Positions 9,185-17,179 of a DNA stretch of 64,000 nucleotides are shown here, piece after piece. The notes beneath the pieces are model-generated. The model searched no databases. It worked only from the letters and a program-made list of their open reading frames with translations, and was not told the DNA's origin. A program made the position numbers and the translations under genes. Every line of letters begins with the position of its first letter. Position 1 is the first letter of the stretch. The stretch is from assembly GCA_944326855.1 (NCBI GenBank), contig CALVFO010000003.1, positions 24,592 through 88,591 on the forward strand. Direction: 5' to 3'. The DNA comes from an uncultured Alistipes sp. (GTDB taxonomy: Bacteria; Bacteroidota; Bacteroidia; Bacteroidales; Rikenellaceae).

Positions 9185-10033
9185 TTAAAGATGATAAACA
9201 ATGTCGATCAGATATTCCTTCCCCGAAGAGAGCGTCAAATTCTCGCCAAACTCATACGTGAATCCTCTGTAATGCTGATTGTCGCCCACAAAAAACCGAA
9301 CCTGGCTATCGGTACCGGCTCGTATCACCTGAGGAGGCAACATGCATTCTGCCTGCCGGGTCGAAGGATCGTAATAAGCATTTACTTCGTAGAGATTCCC
9401 GGTATTAAGCGTCAATGCTCCCGTATTCACGTCAACGGTGGCATCGGTATAGACATCGCTCCAGGTCACCTTTACTTGACTCATATCCAGCAGAGGATCG
9501 TCCGAGGTGAGCTGCAAGCGAAAAATGACTTTGCTCATGCAATGGCGAAACGCCAGAGACAACGCCCCATCCTGAGGGGTAACCTCCTCCGCACGGGCCC
9601 ACAAAAAATCGCTGAACCGCAAAGAATCGAGGCTTCGTTGATCCGTCGAGACCCGACAAGGCAACGCTTTCAGGTCGGTCTCCTGATCATTTTCCGCATC
9701 GTACGGGAAATACCCAACCGCATCCGCAACCACATCCGATTTTTCCCATTGAGCCACATAAGGGGCCTTCCAGAGATCGTCTGCATGCAACATAAACGGA
9801 TGGTTGTTCAGCCAACTGTCCTCCGATCGATCGAACCCGGAGGATCGAAAAGCTTCTGCCGTCATATAGAGACCGATCCGGTCTCCGGCATGGAATCCCT
9901 GCTCCATTCCGGCTCGGGTCAACACCCGACTCGTGATCTGGATCTCATTCCCGGAATCCGGGGCCGGAGTCTCCGAACGACTGCATCCCCCCAACAATCC
10001 GAGAAGTAAAATTCCTAGTCTTATCTTACTCAT
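9185..10033 (-). CDS. Fimbrillin-like lipoprotein (first gene of operon)
   Basis: 282 residues; lipobox LGGC. A single fimbrillin-type domain: after lipidation the segment ITSRVLTRAG resembles the Arg-containing cleavage region of FimA/Mfa1-like pilins, which are trimmed after export to expose a donor-strand groove. Other family-like motifs are DLWKAPYVAQW, DAVGYFPYD, LAFRHCMSKVIF and MLPPQVI. It is the shortest of the four, opens the operon and lacks an added module, so it may be the main or anchor subunit. No confident promoter was found in the 324 bp upstream. Confidence 0.75.
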   Translation of the reverse strand: MSKIRLGILLLGLLGGCSRSETPAPDSGNEIQITSRVLTRAGMEQGFHAGDRIGLYMTAEAFRSSGFDRSEDSWLNNHPFMLHADDLWKAPYVAQWEKSDVVADAVGYFPYDAENDQETDLKALPCRVSTDQRSLDSLRFSDFLWARAEEVTPQDGALSLAFRHCMSKVIFRLQLTSDDPLLDMSQVKVTWSDVYTDATVDVNTGALTLNTGNLYEVNAYYDPSTRQAECMLPPQVIRAGTDSQVRFFVGDNQHYRGFTYEFGENLTLSSGKEYLIDIVYHL

Positions 10034-10295
10034 GATACCGTAATTTTTCTGGCGTTTCTATGAGCCCTGTTTCCCGCAGAGAAAGCCCTCTCCCTCGCAT
10101 CGACCCGCACGAAAGGCCCTTGCGGAGATATAAAAACAGATACAATTAATCAACCTCGATTTTGCGTCCCAAACCATGCTCCCCCGACTATTTTCAACCT
10201 TTAGGGGTACGCCTTCCTACGGGCCAAAGTGCCAAAAACCGAAAACTACCCTGAATATCAAATGAAAGAGTCCTCGCGCAGCACGCGATCGCCCA

Positions 10296-10317
10296 ATTAG
10301 TCAAATATTTGACCAAT
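10296..10317. promoter_or_regulatory. Probable MarR operator palindrome
   Basis: A 22-bp palindrome with one mismatched pair; its 14-bp core GTCAAATATTTGAC (10300-10313) is perfect. It covers the TTTG -33 element of the marR promoter. MarR-family dimers bind palindromes of this size and commonly repress their own operon this way. Confidence 0.75.
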
Positions 10318-10339
10318 AAACAAGTTTTTCGTATCTTTG
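10308..10339 (+). promoter_or_regulatory. Promoter of the marR-efflux operon
   Basis: TTTG (10308-10311), 20-nt spacer, TATCTTTG (10332-10339). The -7 element overlaps the upstream TTG at 10337, which rules that codon out as the marR start. Confidence 0.85.
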
Positions 10340-10357
10340 CGCCCACATTTCTCCAAC

Positions 10358-10801
10358 ATGATCTACGAAGGGGGTGAATTCCGGGAATTTCAGTTGCAAA
10401 TCGTCCGCATGCGCATTGCGTTTCGACAATGCGTTCAGCGAACGTTGAAACAAAATGGCATCTGCATTACATTCGAGATGCTGCAAGTAATCAGTTGCCT
10501 GTGGCGTGAACAGGGTGCCACCCAACAACGGCTGGCCGAACGTACCGTCAAAAGCAAAGCCTGCCTGAGCAGTCTGATGAACACCCTGGAAAAACGGGGA
10601 TACATCGAACGACACGAAGAACCTTCGGACCGTCGCCAAAAACGAGTCTACCTGACCCGTGAAGGAGAATTGTTTTGGCAACAAATCTGGCCGGTACTCA
10701 ACAGCCTTTATATCCGCATGGAACAAACTTTCGGGAAAGCCTCTTTGCGTCAGATGTCTGCCGATTTAACGAACATTCAACATGAATTGGAAAACCTATA
10801 A
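10358..10801 (+). CDS. MarR-family transcriptional regulator
   Basis: 147 residues, usual for MarR. The winged helix-turn-helix lies at about 45-115: TQQRLAERTVKSKACLSSLM as the recognition region, then KRGYIERHEEPSDRRQKRVY as the wing with the family's D-R-R basic tip. Start ATG 10358 was chosen because an earlier TTG (10337) falls inside the promoter. The 3' end overlaps the next gene by 20 nt, so it is co-transcribed with the efflux genes. It is expected to repress its own operon through the palindrome at 10296-10317 and release on binding a small phenolic or lipophilic compound, as MarR/EmrR do. The inducer is unknown. Confidence 0.9.
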   Translation: MIYEGGEFREFQLQIVRMRIAFRQCVQRTLKQNGICITFEMLQVISCLWREQGATQQRLAERTVKSKACLSSLMNTLEKRGYIERHEEPSDRRQKRVYLTREGELFWQQIWPVLNSLYIRMEQTFGKASLRQMSADLTNIQHELENL

Positions 10802-12098
10802 AACGTTCGGTCTCGTTCTATTCGGATTGTTGGGCTCACTCCGCTCCGAAGCGCAAAAAGACACCCTGTTCCTGACGCTCGATCAACTCTTCGAACTGGG
10901 GGTGCGGCAAAGTCTGCAACTACAGGCCGACACCCTGCACGAAGCCGTCGCCCTGGAACGAGAAAAAAGTGCCCGCGCCCAACAATGGCCCGATCTCGAA
11001 GTGGGACTGCGGGGCGGCTTTGTCGGACAGCCCATCGTGTTCCGGGAAGGATTGAAGGAACCCTATCGTCCCGACGCTCCGGACTGGTCGCAAAACTATG
11101 CCGTCGATTTTTCGCAACCGATCTACCAGGGAGGCAAATTGCGTTATGCGATTCGCAAAGCCAATCTGGAACGCTCGTTGAGCAACCTGCAAACCTCCAC
11201 CGACAAAGCCGACCTCAAACTCACGCTGCTGGACGAATACATGCAACTGTTCAGCCTTTATCGGCAGCAGCAAATTCTCTCCCGTAACATCGAAGAATCC
11301 CAACGACGGCTCCAGGATATCCGGCGCATGAAAGAAGAAGGGCTCATCACGACCAACGATGTCCTGCGCAGCGAAATGCAACTCACCGACGACGAGCTCT
11401 CCCTGCAAGAGACTCACAACAGCATTGCCCTGATTTCCTAACGATTGGATATCCGCCTGGGATTGAACGAATCGCAATTGATCAAACCCGATACCGCTCT
11501 GCTCTACCATCCGGTTTCTCTGGAAACCTACGAACAATACGTACGAGAAGCCTATCAGGACGATCCGCTCATGCAGCGGCTGCGCATGCAAACCGAATTG
11601 GCGAAAAACGACATCTCGTTAGCCCGTTCCGCCATGCGTCCCAACCTCTCGTTATATGCCTCGAACACCCTGGCCCGACCCATCGCCCGCACGTTGGAAG
11701 ACCTGTACAACAACAACTGGAATATCGGTCTTTCGATCTCCTGGCCGCTCTTTTCGTTTTATAAGAACAATCACAAAATCAAAGAAAACCAGGTGGCGGT
11801 TTCGCTGAGCCAAAATGCCGAAGAACAGCAAAAACAGCGCATCCGCCTGCAAGTCCGTACGGCCTACCTGCGTCATCAGGAAGCCCGGGATCAGGTCGAA
11901 GCCCTGCAACTGTCGGCACGACAGGCCCAGGAAAACTACCGCATCATGCAAAATCGTTATATGAATCAGGTGGCGATTCTGACCGACCTGTTGGATGCCA
12001 ACGCCGTTCGTCTGGAAGTGGAGCTGCAACTGACTGCGGCCCGAACGCGCGTCATCTATACGTATTACCAACTGCTGAGAGCCTGCGGGCGCCTTTAA
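10782..12098 (+). pseudogene. TolC-family outer-membrane efflux protein, interrupted by in-frame TAA
   Basis: Over 438 codons this encodes a TolC-type outer-membrane channel: signal peptide (to about residue 24, RSEAQK), two OEP repeats of long coiled-coil helices, and family motifs (FSQPIYQGGKL, SWPLFSFYKNN, QNRYMNQVAILTDLLDAN). Codon 220 (11439-11441) is TAA; the reading frame carries on unchanged on the other side (ALIS, stop, RLDIRLGL). That point is between the two OEP repeats. A single C-to-T change from CAA would explain it. No other defect is seen, and the downstream genes are intact. Either a recent nonsense mutation, a base-call error, or readthrough. Without the second half the channel should not function. 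Confidence 0.85.
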
Positions 12099-12121
12099 TG
12101 TAAACATGTAGAAATAAAGAT

Positions 12122-13189
12122 ATGGGGGATTGGCACACGAAACGACGGAGTCTGAGAAAATATCGCCTCCGGAACATCATGTTGAACACGGTATGCATTC
12201 TGCTGGCCGGATCGGGCTTGTGGATCACCGGTCATTACTTCTGGCGACACGTTCATTACGTGGTCACGAACGATGCTTTCGTCGACCAATATGTCATTCC
12301 GTTGAATATCCGCGTAGCCGGATACATCCGTGAAGTACGTTTTACCGAACACCAACTCGTGCATCAAGGCGATACGTTACTCATTCTGGACGACCGGGAA
12401 TTCCGCATTCAGGTCAAAGAGGCGGAAGCCGCCCTGCTGGATGCTCACGGGACCCGCGACGTGATTCATTCGGGGATTCTCACTTCGCAAAACAATGTGG
12501 CCGTGCAGGATGCCAACATCGCCGAAGCCAAAGCCAAATTGTGGCAAGCGGAACAAGACTACCATCGTTTCGAACGGTTGTTTCGCGAAGAATCGATTCC
12601 CGGGCAACAATACGAACAGGCCAAAGCCGCTTACGAGACCGCTCAAGCCCGCTACCAGGCCCTGGTAGAGCAGAAAAATGCCGCCTTATCACAATATTCC
12701 GAAGCCAACAAACGACAAGTCGGCGCCCAGGCCAACATCCTGCGCAAGGAGGCCGATCTGGATATGGCCCGCCTGAACCTCTCCTATACGGTACTGACGG
12801 CCCCTTACGACGGGTACATCGGACGCCGAACCCTGGAACCCGGACAATTCGTGCAAGCCGGACAAACCATCTCCTACATGGTCCGCAACCAGGACAAATA
12901 CATTACAGCCAACTACAAAGAGACCCAAATCGCCCATATCTTCATCGGACAAGAGGTGCTCATCAAAGTGGATGCCTATCCGGGACATCGGTTCCGGGGC
13001 CGGGTAACGGCCATCTCAGAGGCAACCGGATCCAAATATTCGTTGGTCCCGACCGATAATGCCGCCGGCAATTTCGTCAAAGTGCAACAACGTATTCCGG
13101 TTCGTATCGATCTGGAAAACGTCTCGAAAGAAGAGATGCAGATGCTGAGAGCCGGTATGATGGTCGAAACCGAAGCTGTGCGTCGATGA
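12122..13189 (+). CDS. EmrA/HlyD-type periplasmic adaptor of MFS efflux pump
   Basis: 355 residues. One N-terminal membrane segment (about 20-42), then the lipoyl-like half motif VAGYIREVRF and VHQGDTLLILDDREF, a long coiled-coil hairpin (about 95-215, rich in Ala, Glu and Gln), and the second lipoyl half with TAPYDGYIGRRTLEPGQFV. This is the HlyD/EmrA family, which links an inner-membrane transporter to a TolC channel. It lies 23 nt after tolC and overlaps the transporter gene by 4 nt (ATGA). Substrates are likely lipophilic toxicants, judged from the EmrAB family only. Confidence 0.9.
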   Translation: MGDWHTKRRSLRKYRLRNIMLNTVCILLAGSGLWITGHYFWRHVHYVVTNDAFVDQYVIPLNIRVAGYIREVRFTEHQLVHQGDTLLILDDREFRIQVKEAEAALLDAHGTRDVIHSGILTSQNNVAVQDANIAEAKAKLWQAEQDYHRFERLFREESIPGQQYEQAKAAYETAQARYQALVEQKNAALSQYSEANKRQVGAQANILRKEADLDMARLNLSYTVLTAPYDGYIGRRTLEPGQFVQAGQTISYMVRNQDKYITANYKETQIAHIFIGQEVLIKVDAYPGHRFRGRVTAISEATGSKYSLVPTDNAAGNFVKVQQRIPVRIDLENVSKEEMQMLRAGMMVETEAVRR

Positions 13190-14790
13190 TTTCCGCCCTC
13201 CAACTCGAAATGCCCGTCCGACGATGGGTTCCCGACTGGCTGGCTACCGGCTGTCTGTTTGTGATCATGTTGCCGGTCACGATGCTCAACGGATCCTATA
13301 CCGGCAGTATGCTGGAAGTATCGAACACCCTGGGCACAAACACCGAAGACATCACCATGGGATACTATGCCGCCTCGGCCGGTATGGCGGTTGCCTACCC
13401 CATCGTCCCGAAAATCCTCGGTGCCTTCTCTTCCAAAGCCCTGTTGATAGCGGATCTCTGTCTCCAACTGTTTTTGAGTTGGATCTGCGCCCGCTCTCAA
13501 AGCGCCGACACCCTGATCACCTGTAGTTTCTTCGTCGGTTTTCTCAAAGGATTCCTGATGCTGTGGTGCATCCGGCGAATCAAAAAAATATTCAGCCCCA
13601 AAGATATCCGCAGCGAATTCTACGCCTATTTCTACCCGCTGGTTTTCGGTTGCGGACAACTCTCGATGATTATTACCGCCGAGCTGGCCTATCACTACGA
13701 CTGGAAATACATGTATTACTTCATGATGATTCTCCTGCTCGTAGCCCTGCTGATCGTGGCCATCTGTTTCCGACACGACAAACCGATCCGCAAAATCCCT
13801 GTGCATGAACTGCATATCCGGGAAATGTTCATCATCTCGACCGGGCTGTTGATGCTCATGTACCTGCTCAACTACGGCAAAGTCCTGGACTGGATGGCGT
13901 CTCCGCGAATTTGTCTCTATATCGTTCTGGCGCCCATGTTGATCGCCTTTTTCATCTGGACGCAATACCACACCCGAACGCCCTACGTCAACCTGGCCCC
14001 CCTGTACCAACCCAAAGCCATCGTCGGTTACCTCTACATGATGATCGTCATGTTCTTCAGCACCTCCACCACCCTGCTGACCAACTATATGACCTCCATC
14101 CTGAAAGTAGATGCCACACACACCTATACCCTCTACATCTACCTGCTGCCGGGCTATATCCTCGGAGCCTTCATCTGTTTTTGGTGGTTCCGCTGGCAAC
14201 GATGGCGATTCCGTTTCCTGATTGCCGGAGGAATGGCCTGCTTTGCCCTCTTTTTCGGGATGCTCTATTTCGGACTATCCCCCGAAAGCACCTACGAAAG
14301 TCTTTTCTTCCCGATCTTCATCCGGGGAGTCGGCATGCTGACGCTCATCATTGCCTTCGCCCTGTTCGCCGTCGAGGAATTAAACCCGAAATACCTCATA
14401 TACAACGCATTCTTCCTGATCACTACCCGATCGGCCCTGGCTCCGATTATCGCTACGTCCTTTTACAGCAACTTACTCTACCGGCTTCAACAAAAACATT
14501 TCAATACGATATCGGAACATTTCTCGAACGTAGATCCGTTGGCCGCCGAAAAATATGCCTCCACGTTACAGGCTTCCCTCGCTCAGGGACACGGATACGC
14601 CGAAGCCTCCCAAATGGCGACTCAAGGGCTCTACACGACCCTCCAACAACAAAGTCTGCTGTTGGCCCTCAAAGAGATTCTGGGATGGCTGTTCGTCGTA
14701 TCCTGCGTCATTGCGGTCATCTCCCGTTTCATTCCCTTCCATAAAACCATTCGCGTGAAATTCACCAAAGCCGGGGACGATATGGTGTAA
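13186..14790 (+). CDS. MFS (EmrB/DHA2-like) multidrug transporter
   Basis: 534 residues with about 12-14 hydrophobic spans, the size of the DHA2 drug:proton antiporters that work with EmrA-type adaptors. The N-terminal half has a GFLKGF...RRIKKIFSP loop; a long soluble stretch (about 440-490) lies before the last span, as in EmrB relatives of Bacteroidota. Start ATG 13186 overlaps the adaptor stop (ATGA), so translation is coupled. Sequence conservation of the usual DHA2 motif C is weak, so the subfamily is inferred mainly from partner genes. Its outer-membrane partner in this operon is broken. Confidence 0.85.
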   Translation: MISALQLEMPVRRWVPDWLATGCLFVIMLPVTMLNGSYTGSMLEVSNTLGTNTEDITMGYYAASAGMAVAYPIVPKILGAFSSKALLIADLCLQLFLSWICARSQSADTLITCSFFVGFLKGFLMLWCIRRIKKIFSPKDIRSEFYAYFYPLVFGCGQLSMIITAELAYHYDWKYMYYFMMILLLVALLIVAICFRHDKPIRKIPVHELHIREMFIISTGLLMLMYLLNYGKVLDWMASPRICLYIVLAPMLIAFFIWTQYHTRTPYVNLAPLYQPKAIVGYLYMMIVMFFSTSTTLLTNYMTSILKVDATHTYTLYIYLLPGYILGAFICFWWFRWQRWRFRFLIAGGMACFALFFGMLYFGLSPESTYESLFFPIFIRGVGMLTLIIAFALFAVEELNPKYLIYNAFFLITTRSALAPIIATSFYSNLLYRLQQKHFNTISEHFSNVDPLAAEKYASTLQASLAQGHGYAEASQMATQGLYTTLQQQSLLLALKEILGWLFVVSCVIAVISRFIPFHKTIRVKFTKAGDDMV

Positions 14791-14987
14791 CCAGGGGAAC
14801 AACGAACAGACGGACCCCATCGCTCCGTCCCTCATGGAAAACCGACTCACGCTGTCCGGCATTGCACACTCCTCCGGGACGTCGGGGTGAAACCGCCGTT
14901 TTCGAACCGGTGTCCGCCCCGAATCTCCCGCCCCGGTCTCACAATCCTCCAATTTTCGTATCTTTGAGAAAATCAACCGACTTGTTT

Positions 14988-15893
14988 ATGAAGACTTTCC
15001 ATAAGACAGATCCGACCGCTACCCGTATTTTCCACAAACTACGGGTCGCTTTTTTCGTCATGCTGCCCGTATGGCTGTTCGTTGTCGGCCCCATCCCCGC
15101 TTCCGGACAAGAAAACGCCTTCCCGCAGGAGAAAATCATCCGTATTCTGGCCGTCGGCAACAGCTTCTCGGATGACGGCGTGGAATACCTGGACGAATTG
15201 GCCCAGGCCGCCGGAATCCGACTGATCATCGGAAACCTCTACATCGGAGGATGTTCTTTAGAAAGACATTGGAATAACATTCAAGGGGAACTTCCCGCGT
15301 ATGATTACCGCAAAAACGAAGAAGGCATCCAAACCAATCGCCCCAAAACCTCCCTGCAAGAAGCCCTGCAGGACGAGCCCTGGGACTACATCACCGTACA
15401 ACAGGTCAGTCAGCTCTCCGGGATCTACGAATCCTATTATCCCTATCTGCCCGCCATCCTGCACTACCTGAAAACACACGCGCCCAATCCCAACGTCCGA
15501 TTCGCCATCCATCAGGTCTGGGCCTATGCCGGCGACTCGGATCATCCGGGTTTTGTCCATTACGACCGAGACCAGTCTCTGATGTATCGCCGAATCGTCG
15601 AAACCGTCCGAAAAATCGCCCGCAAAGAGCATATCCGTCTGACCATTCCCTCCGGCACCGCCATCCAGACCGGTCGCAACCTGATGGGGGATCGGATGAA
15701 TCGAGACGGTTTTCACCTGGGATATGGGTTGGGGCGTTATCTGGCTGCCTGCACCTGGTATGAAACCTTGCTGGGATCGGTCGAGGGGAATCCCTATCAC
15801 CCCGAAGGCGTCACCCCTCAAGAAGCGACGTTGGCCCAACGCATTGCCCGATATGCCGTACGCCATCCGTATCAACCGGCCTCGCTTCCCTGA
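14988..15893 (+). CDS. Exported DUF4886 / SGNH-hydrolase-like protein
   Basis: 301 residues. After a long N-terminal signal region (membrane span about 19-37, then PASGQ) comes ILAVGNSFSDDGVEYLDELA, the DUF4886 version of the SGNH block I with Ser in GNSFS, and near the C-terminus NRDGFHLGYGLGRYLAA, containing the Asp-x-x-His pair. That gives a plausible Ser-Asp-His esterase triad. These proteins often accompany polysaccharide-use genes in Bacteroidota, and the substrate is unknown. ATG 14988 was chosen because TATCTTTG (14959-14966) just upstream is a -7 element; an in-frame earlier ATG (14862) would lie before it. A terminator follows. Confidence 0.8.
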   Translation: MKTFHKTDPTATRIFHKLRVAFFVMLPVWLFVVGPIPASGQENAFPQEKIIRILAVGNSFSDDGVEYLDELAQAAGIRLIIGNLYIGGCSLERHWNNIQGELPAYDYRKNEEGIQTNRPKTSLQEALQDEPWDYITVQQVSQLSGIYESYYPYLPAILHYLKTHAPNPNVRFAIHQVWAYAGDSDHPGFVHYDRDQSLMYRRIVETVRKIARKEHIRLTIPSGTAIQTGRNLMGDRMNRDGFHLGYGLGRYLAACTWYETLLGSVEGNPYHPEGVTPQEATLAQRIARYAVRHPYQPASLP

Positions 15894-15951
15894 ATCCGAA
15901 AATCCGACAGGAAACGCCATGCGTCTACGCCCTCATGCATCAGGGGCTACC

Positions 15952-15987
15952 AAAAAGGAATACCCAGAAACCGGGTATTCCTTTTTT
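15952..15987. terminator. Bidirectional terminator between DUF4886 gene and rnhA
   Basis: An 11-bp stem AAGGAATACCC / GGGTATTCCTT with 7-nt loop, T run on the plus side and A run on the other. It separates two convergent genes. Confidence 0.85.
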
Positions 15988-16025
15988 CTGCATATGTTCC
16001 TTACAGTCGGCTTCCCCGGGATCGG

Positions 16026-16499
16026 TCATCCGAACATGGTTCCCTCCTCCGCCTGATAACCCACATCTTCCATCAAATGATCGGAGCTGGCCGCCGCTAC
16101 CGCCAAACGGTCACAACGTTCGTTTTCCGGTATTTCGGCATGGCCTTTCACCCACACGAAACGGACCCGATGACGACGATATACCGACAGGAAACGTTTC
16201 CAAAGATCGGGATTCTTTTTCCCGTTGAACCCTTTCTTTTCCCACGCGAACACCCAGCCCTTTTCCACAGCGTCTACCACATAGCGTGAATCGCTGTAAA
16301 CAGTAACCTGCTCGCCTTCACGTTTCAGGGCCTCGAGACCGACAATCACCGCCAACAACTCCATCCGGTTGTTGGTCGTATGGGCATAACCCGCACTGAG
16401 TTCCTTACGATAGGGCCCGCTGATCAACACCACGCCATATCCCCCCGGTCCGGGGTTGCCTTGTGAGGCTCCATCCGTATACATCGTAATCTCTGCCAT
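16026..16499 (-). CDS. rnhA: Ribonuclease HI
   Basis: 157 residues, full length for type 1 RNase H, which cuts the RNA strand of RNA-DNA hybrids (primers, R-loops). Catalytic carboxylates are all present: D9 in YTDGAS, E47 in NNRMELLA, D70 in YSDSRYV and D130 in NERCDRLA, with the loop histidine H120 in KGHAE. The basic-handle region (about 80-100, FAWEKKGFNGKKN) is also present. It lies downstream of the dksA-like gene on the same strand but behind a probable terminator, so it is probably a separate unit. Confidence 0.96.
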   Translation of the reverse strand: MAEITMYTDGASQGNPGPGGYGVVLISGPYRKELSAGYAHTTNNRMELLAVIVGLEALKREGEQVTVYSDSRYVVDAVEKGWVFAWEKKGFNGKKNPDLWKRFLSVYRRHRVRFVWVKGHAEIPENERCDRLAVAAASSDHLMEDVGYQAEEGTMFG

Positions 16500-16540
16500 G
16501 CTTTCTCTCCGATAAAATTTACGGGAAGCCAGCCTGCGTT

Positions 16541-16580
16541 TTCAAACGAAAAGAGGGTCTGATACCCTCTTTCCTTTTTT
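16541..16580. terminator. Terminator between dksA-like gene and rnhA
   Basis: Stem AAAGAGGGT / ACCCTCTTT (16550-16572, 5-nt loop). On the minus strand it is followed by a TTCGTTT stretch; the better T run is on the plus side. It probably ends the dksA-like transcript. Confidence 0.6.
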
Positions 16581-16663
16581 ATTGTCGCATGGCCTCCCCC
16601 CGTTTTCTCAAACGTCCGCGCACACGCATCCTTCCCGTCGTCCAACTCGAACAACGCCTCGCA

Positions 16664-17059
16664 TCAACTCATCTTTTTGCGCAGGTCATCCTTGGCTTCG
16701 ATGCACAAGGTGGCATGAGGCACAATCCGCAAACGTTCCTTGGGGATCAACTTGCCGGTTTCGCGACAAATCCCATAGGTCTTGTTCTCGATCCGCACCA
16801 AAGCGGCCTCCAAATGCTGGATGAACTTCAACTGACGCTGAGCCAAACGGCCTGATTCTTCCTTGGAAAGCGTGGCGGCACCCTCTTCCAAAACCTTGAA
16901 CGTGGGCGAAGTATCTTCGATATCGTTGCTCGCTGTATGGGTAATGGTCGCTCTGAGCAAGTCATAGTCAGCCTTTGCCTTCTCCAACTTATCCTTGATG
17001 ATCTTCTTGAATTCGAGTAACTCTTCATCCGAGTACCGAGTCTTTTCGTGTTCTGACAT
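16664..17059 (-). CDS. TraR/DksA-family protein with half a zinc site
   Basis: 131 residues: an N-terminal coiled coil (about 10-90) and a C-terminal DksA-like globular end (YGICRETGKLIPKERLRIVP, then HATLCIEAK). DksA proteins enter the RNA polymerase secondary channel and tune transcription with ppGpp. Here only the first Cys of each zinc pair remains (C98 and C119, 21 apart as in E. coli DksA C114 and C135); the partners are T101 and A122. Zinc binding is therefore doubtful; DksA paralogues without intact cysteines are known to work. The coiled-coil tip carries NDIEDTSP, acidic as in DksA. The upstream region has a TATCTTTA-like -7 element near 17115. Confidence 0.85.
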   Translation of the reverse strand: MSEHEKTRYSDEELLEFKKIIKDKLEKAKADYDLLRATITHTASNDIEDTSPTFKVLEEGAATLSKEESGRLAQRQLKFIQHLEAALVRIENKTYGICRETGKLIPKERLRIVPHATLCIEAKDDLRKKMS

Positions 17060-17179
17060 GGCTTCACAATTTAACGTTTCAACCGAAGAGTTTCCGGCTT
17101 CGATCTTATATAAAGATAAAAAACATTTACGAATATACCAAGTCTTTCGGATCGAAGAATATCAAATTCATTCGGTCCC

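Larger units (their letters stand above)
10034..10357. other. Divergent intergenic region, fimbrillin operon / marR
   Basis: 324 bp. The marR-proximal end has a clear plus-strand promoter and an overlapping palindrome (listed separately). On the fimbrillin side I find no TAnnTTTG match (closest is TATCTGTT near 10130), no invertible-promoter repeats and no small gene. Confidence 0.6.

Noticed and set aside
10034-10300. Invertible promoter for the fimbrillin operon
   Set aside because: Looked for paired inverted repeats flanking a promoter, as in Bacteroidota phase-variable loci; none found.
10337-10357. TTG start 21 nt upstream for the MarR gene
   Set aside because: It falls inside the TATCTTTG promoter element, so it would not be transcribed.
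11445-12098. Second half of tolC as an independent gene
   Set aside because: No start signal or signal peptide; same frame as the first half, with only the single TAA between them.
12976-14199. 407-codon minus-strand frame, Asp/Gly/His-rich
   Set aside because: Antisense to the adaptor and MFS genes, which carry clear family motifs.
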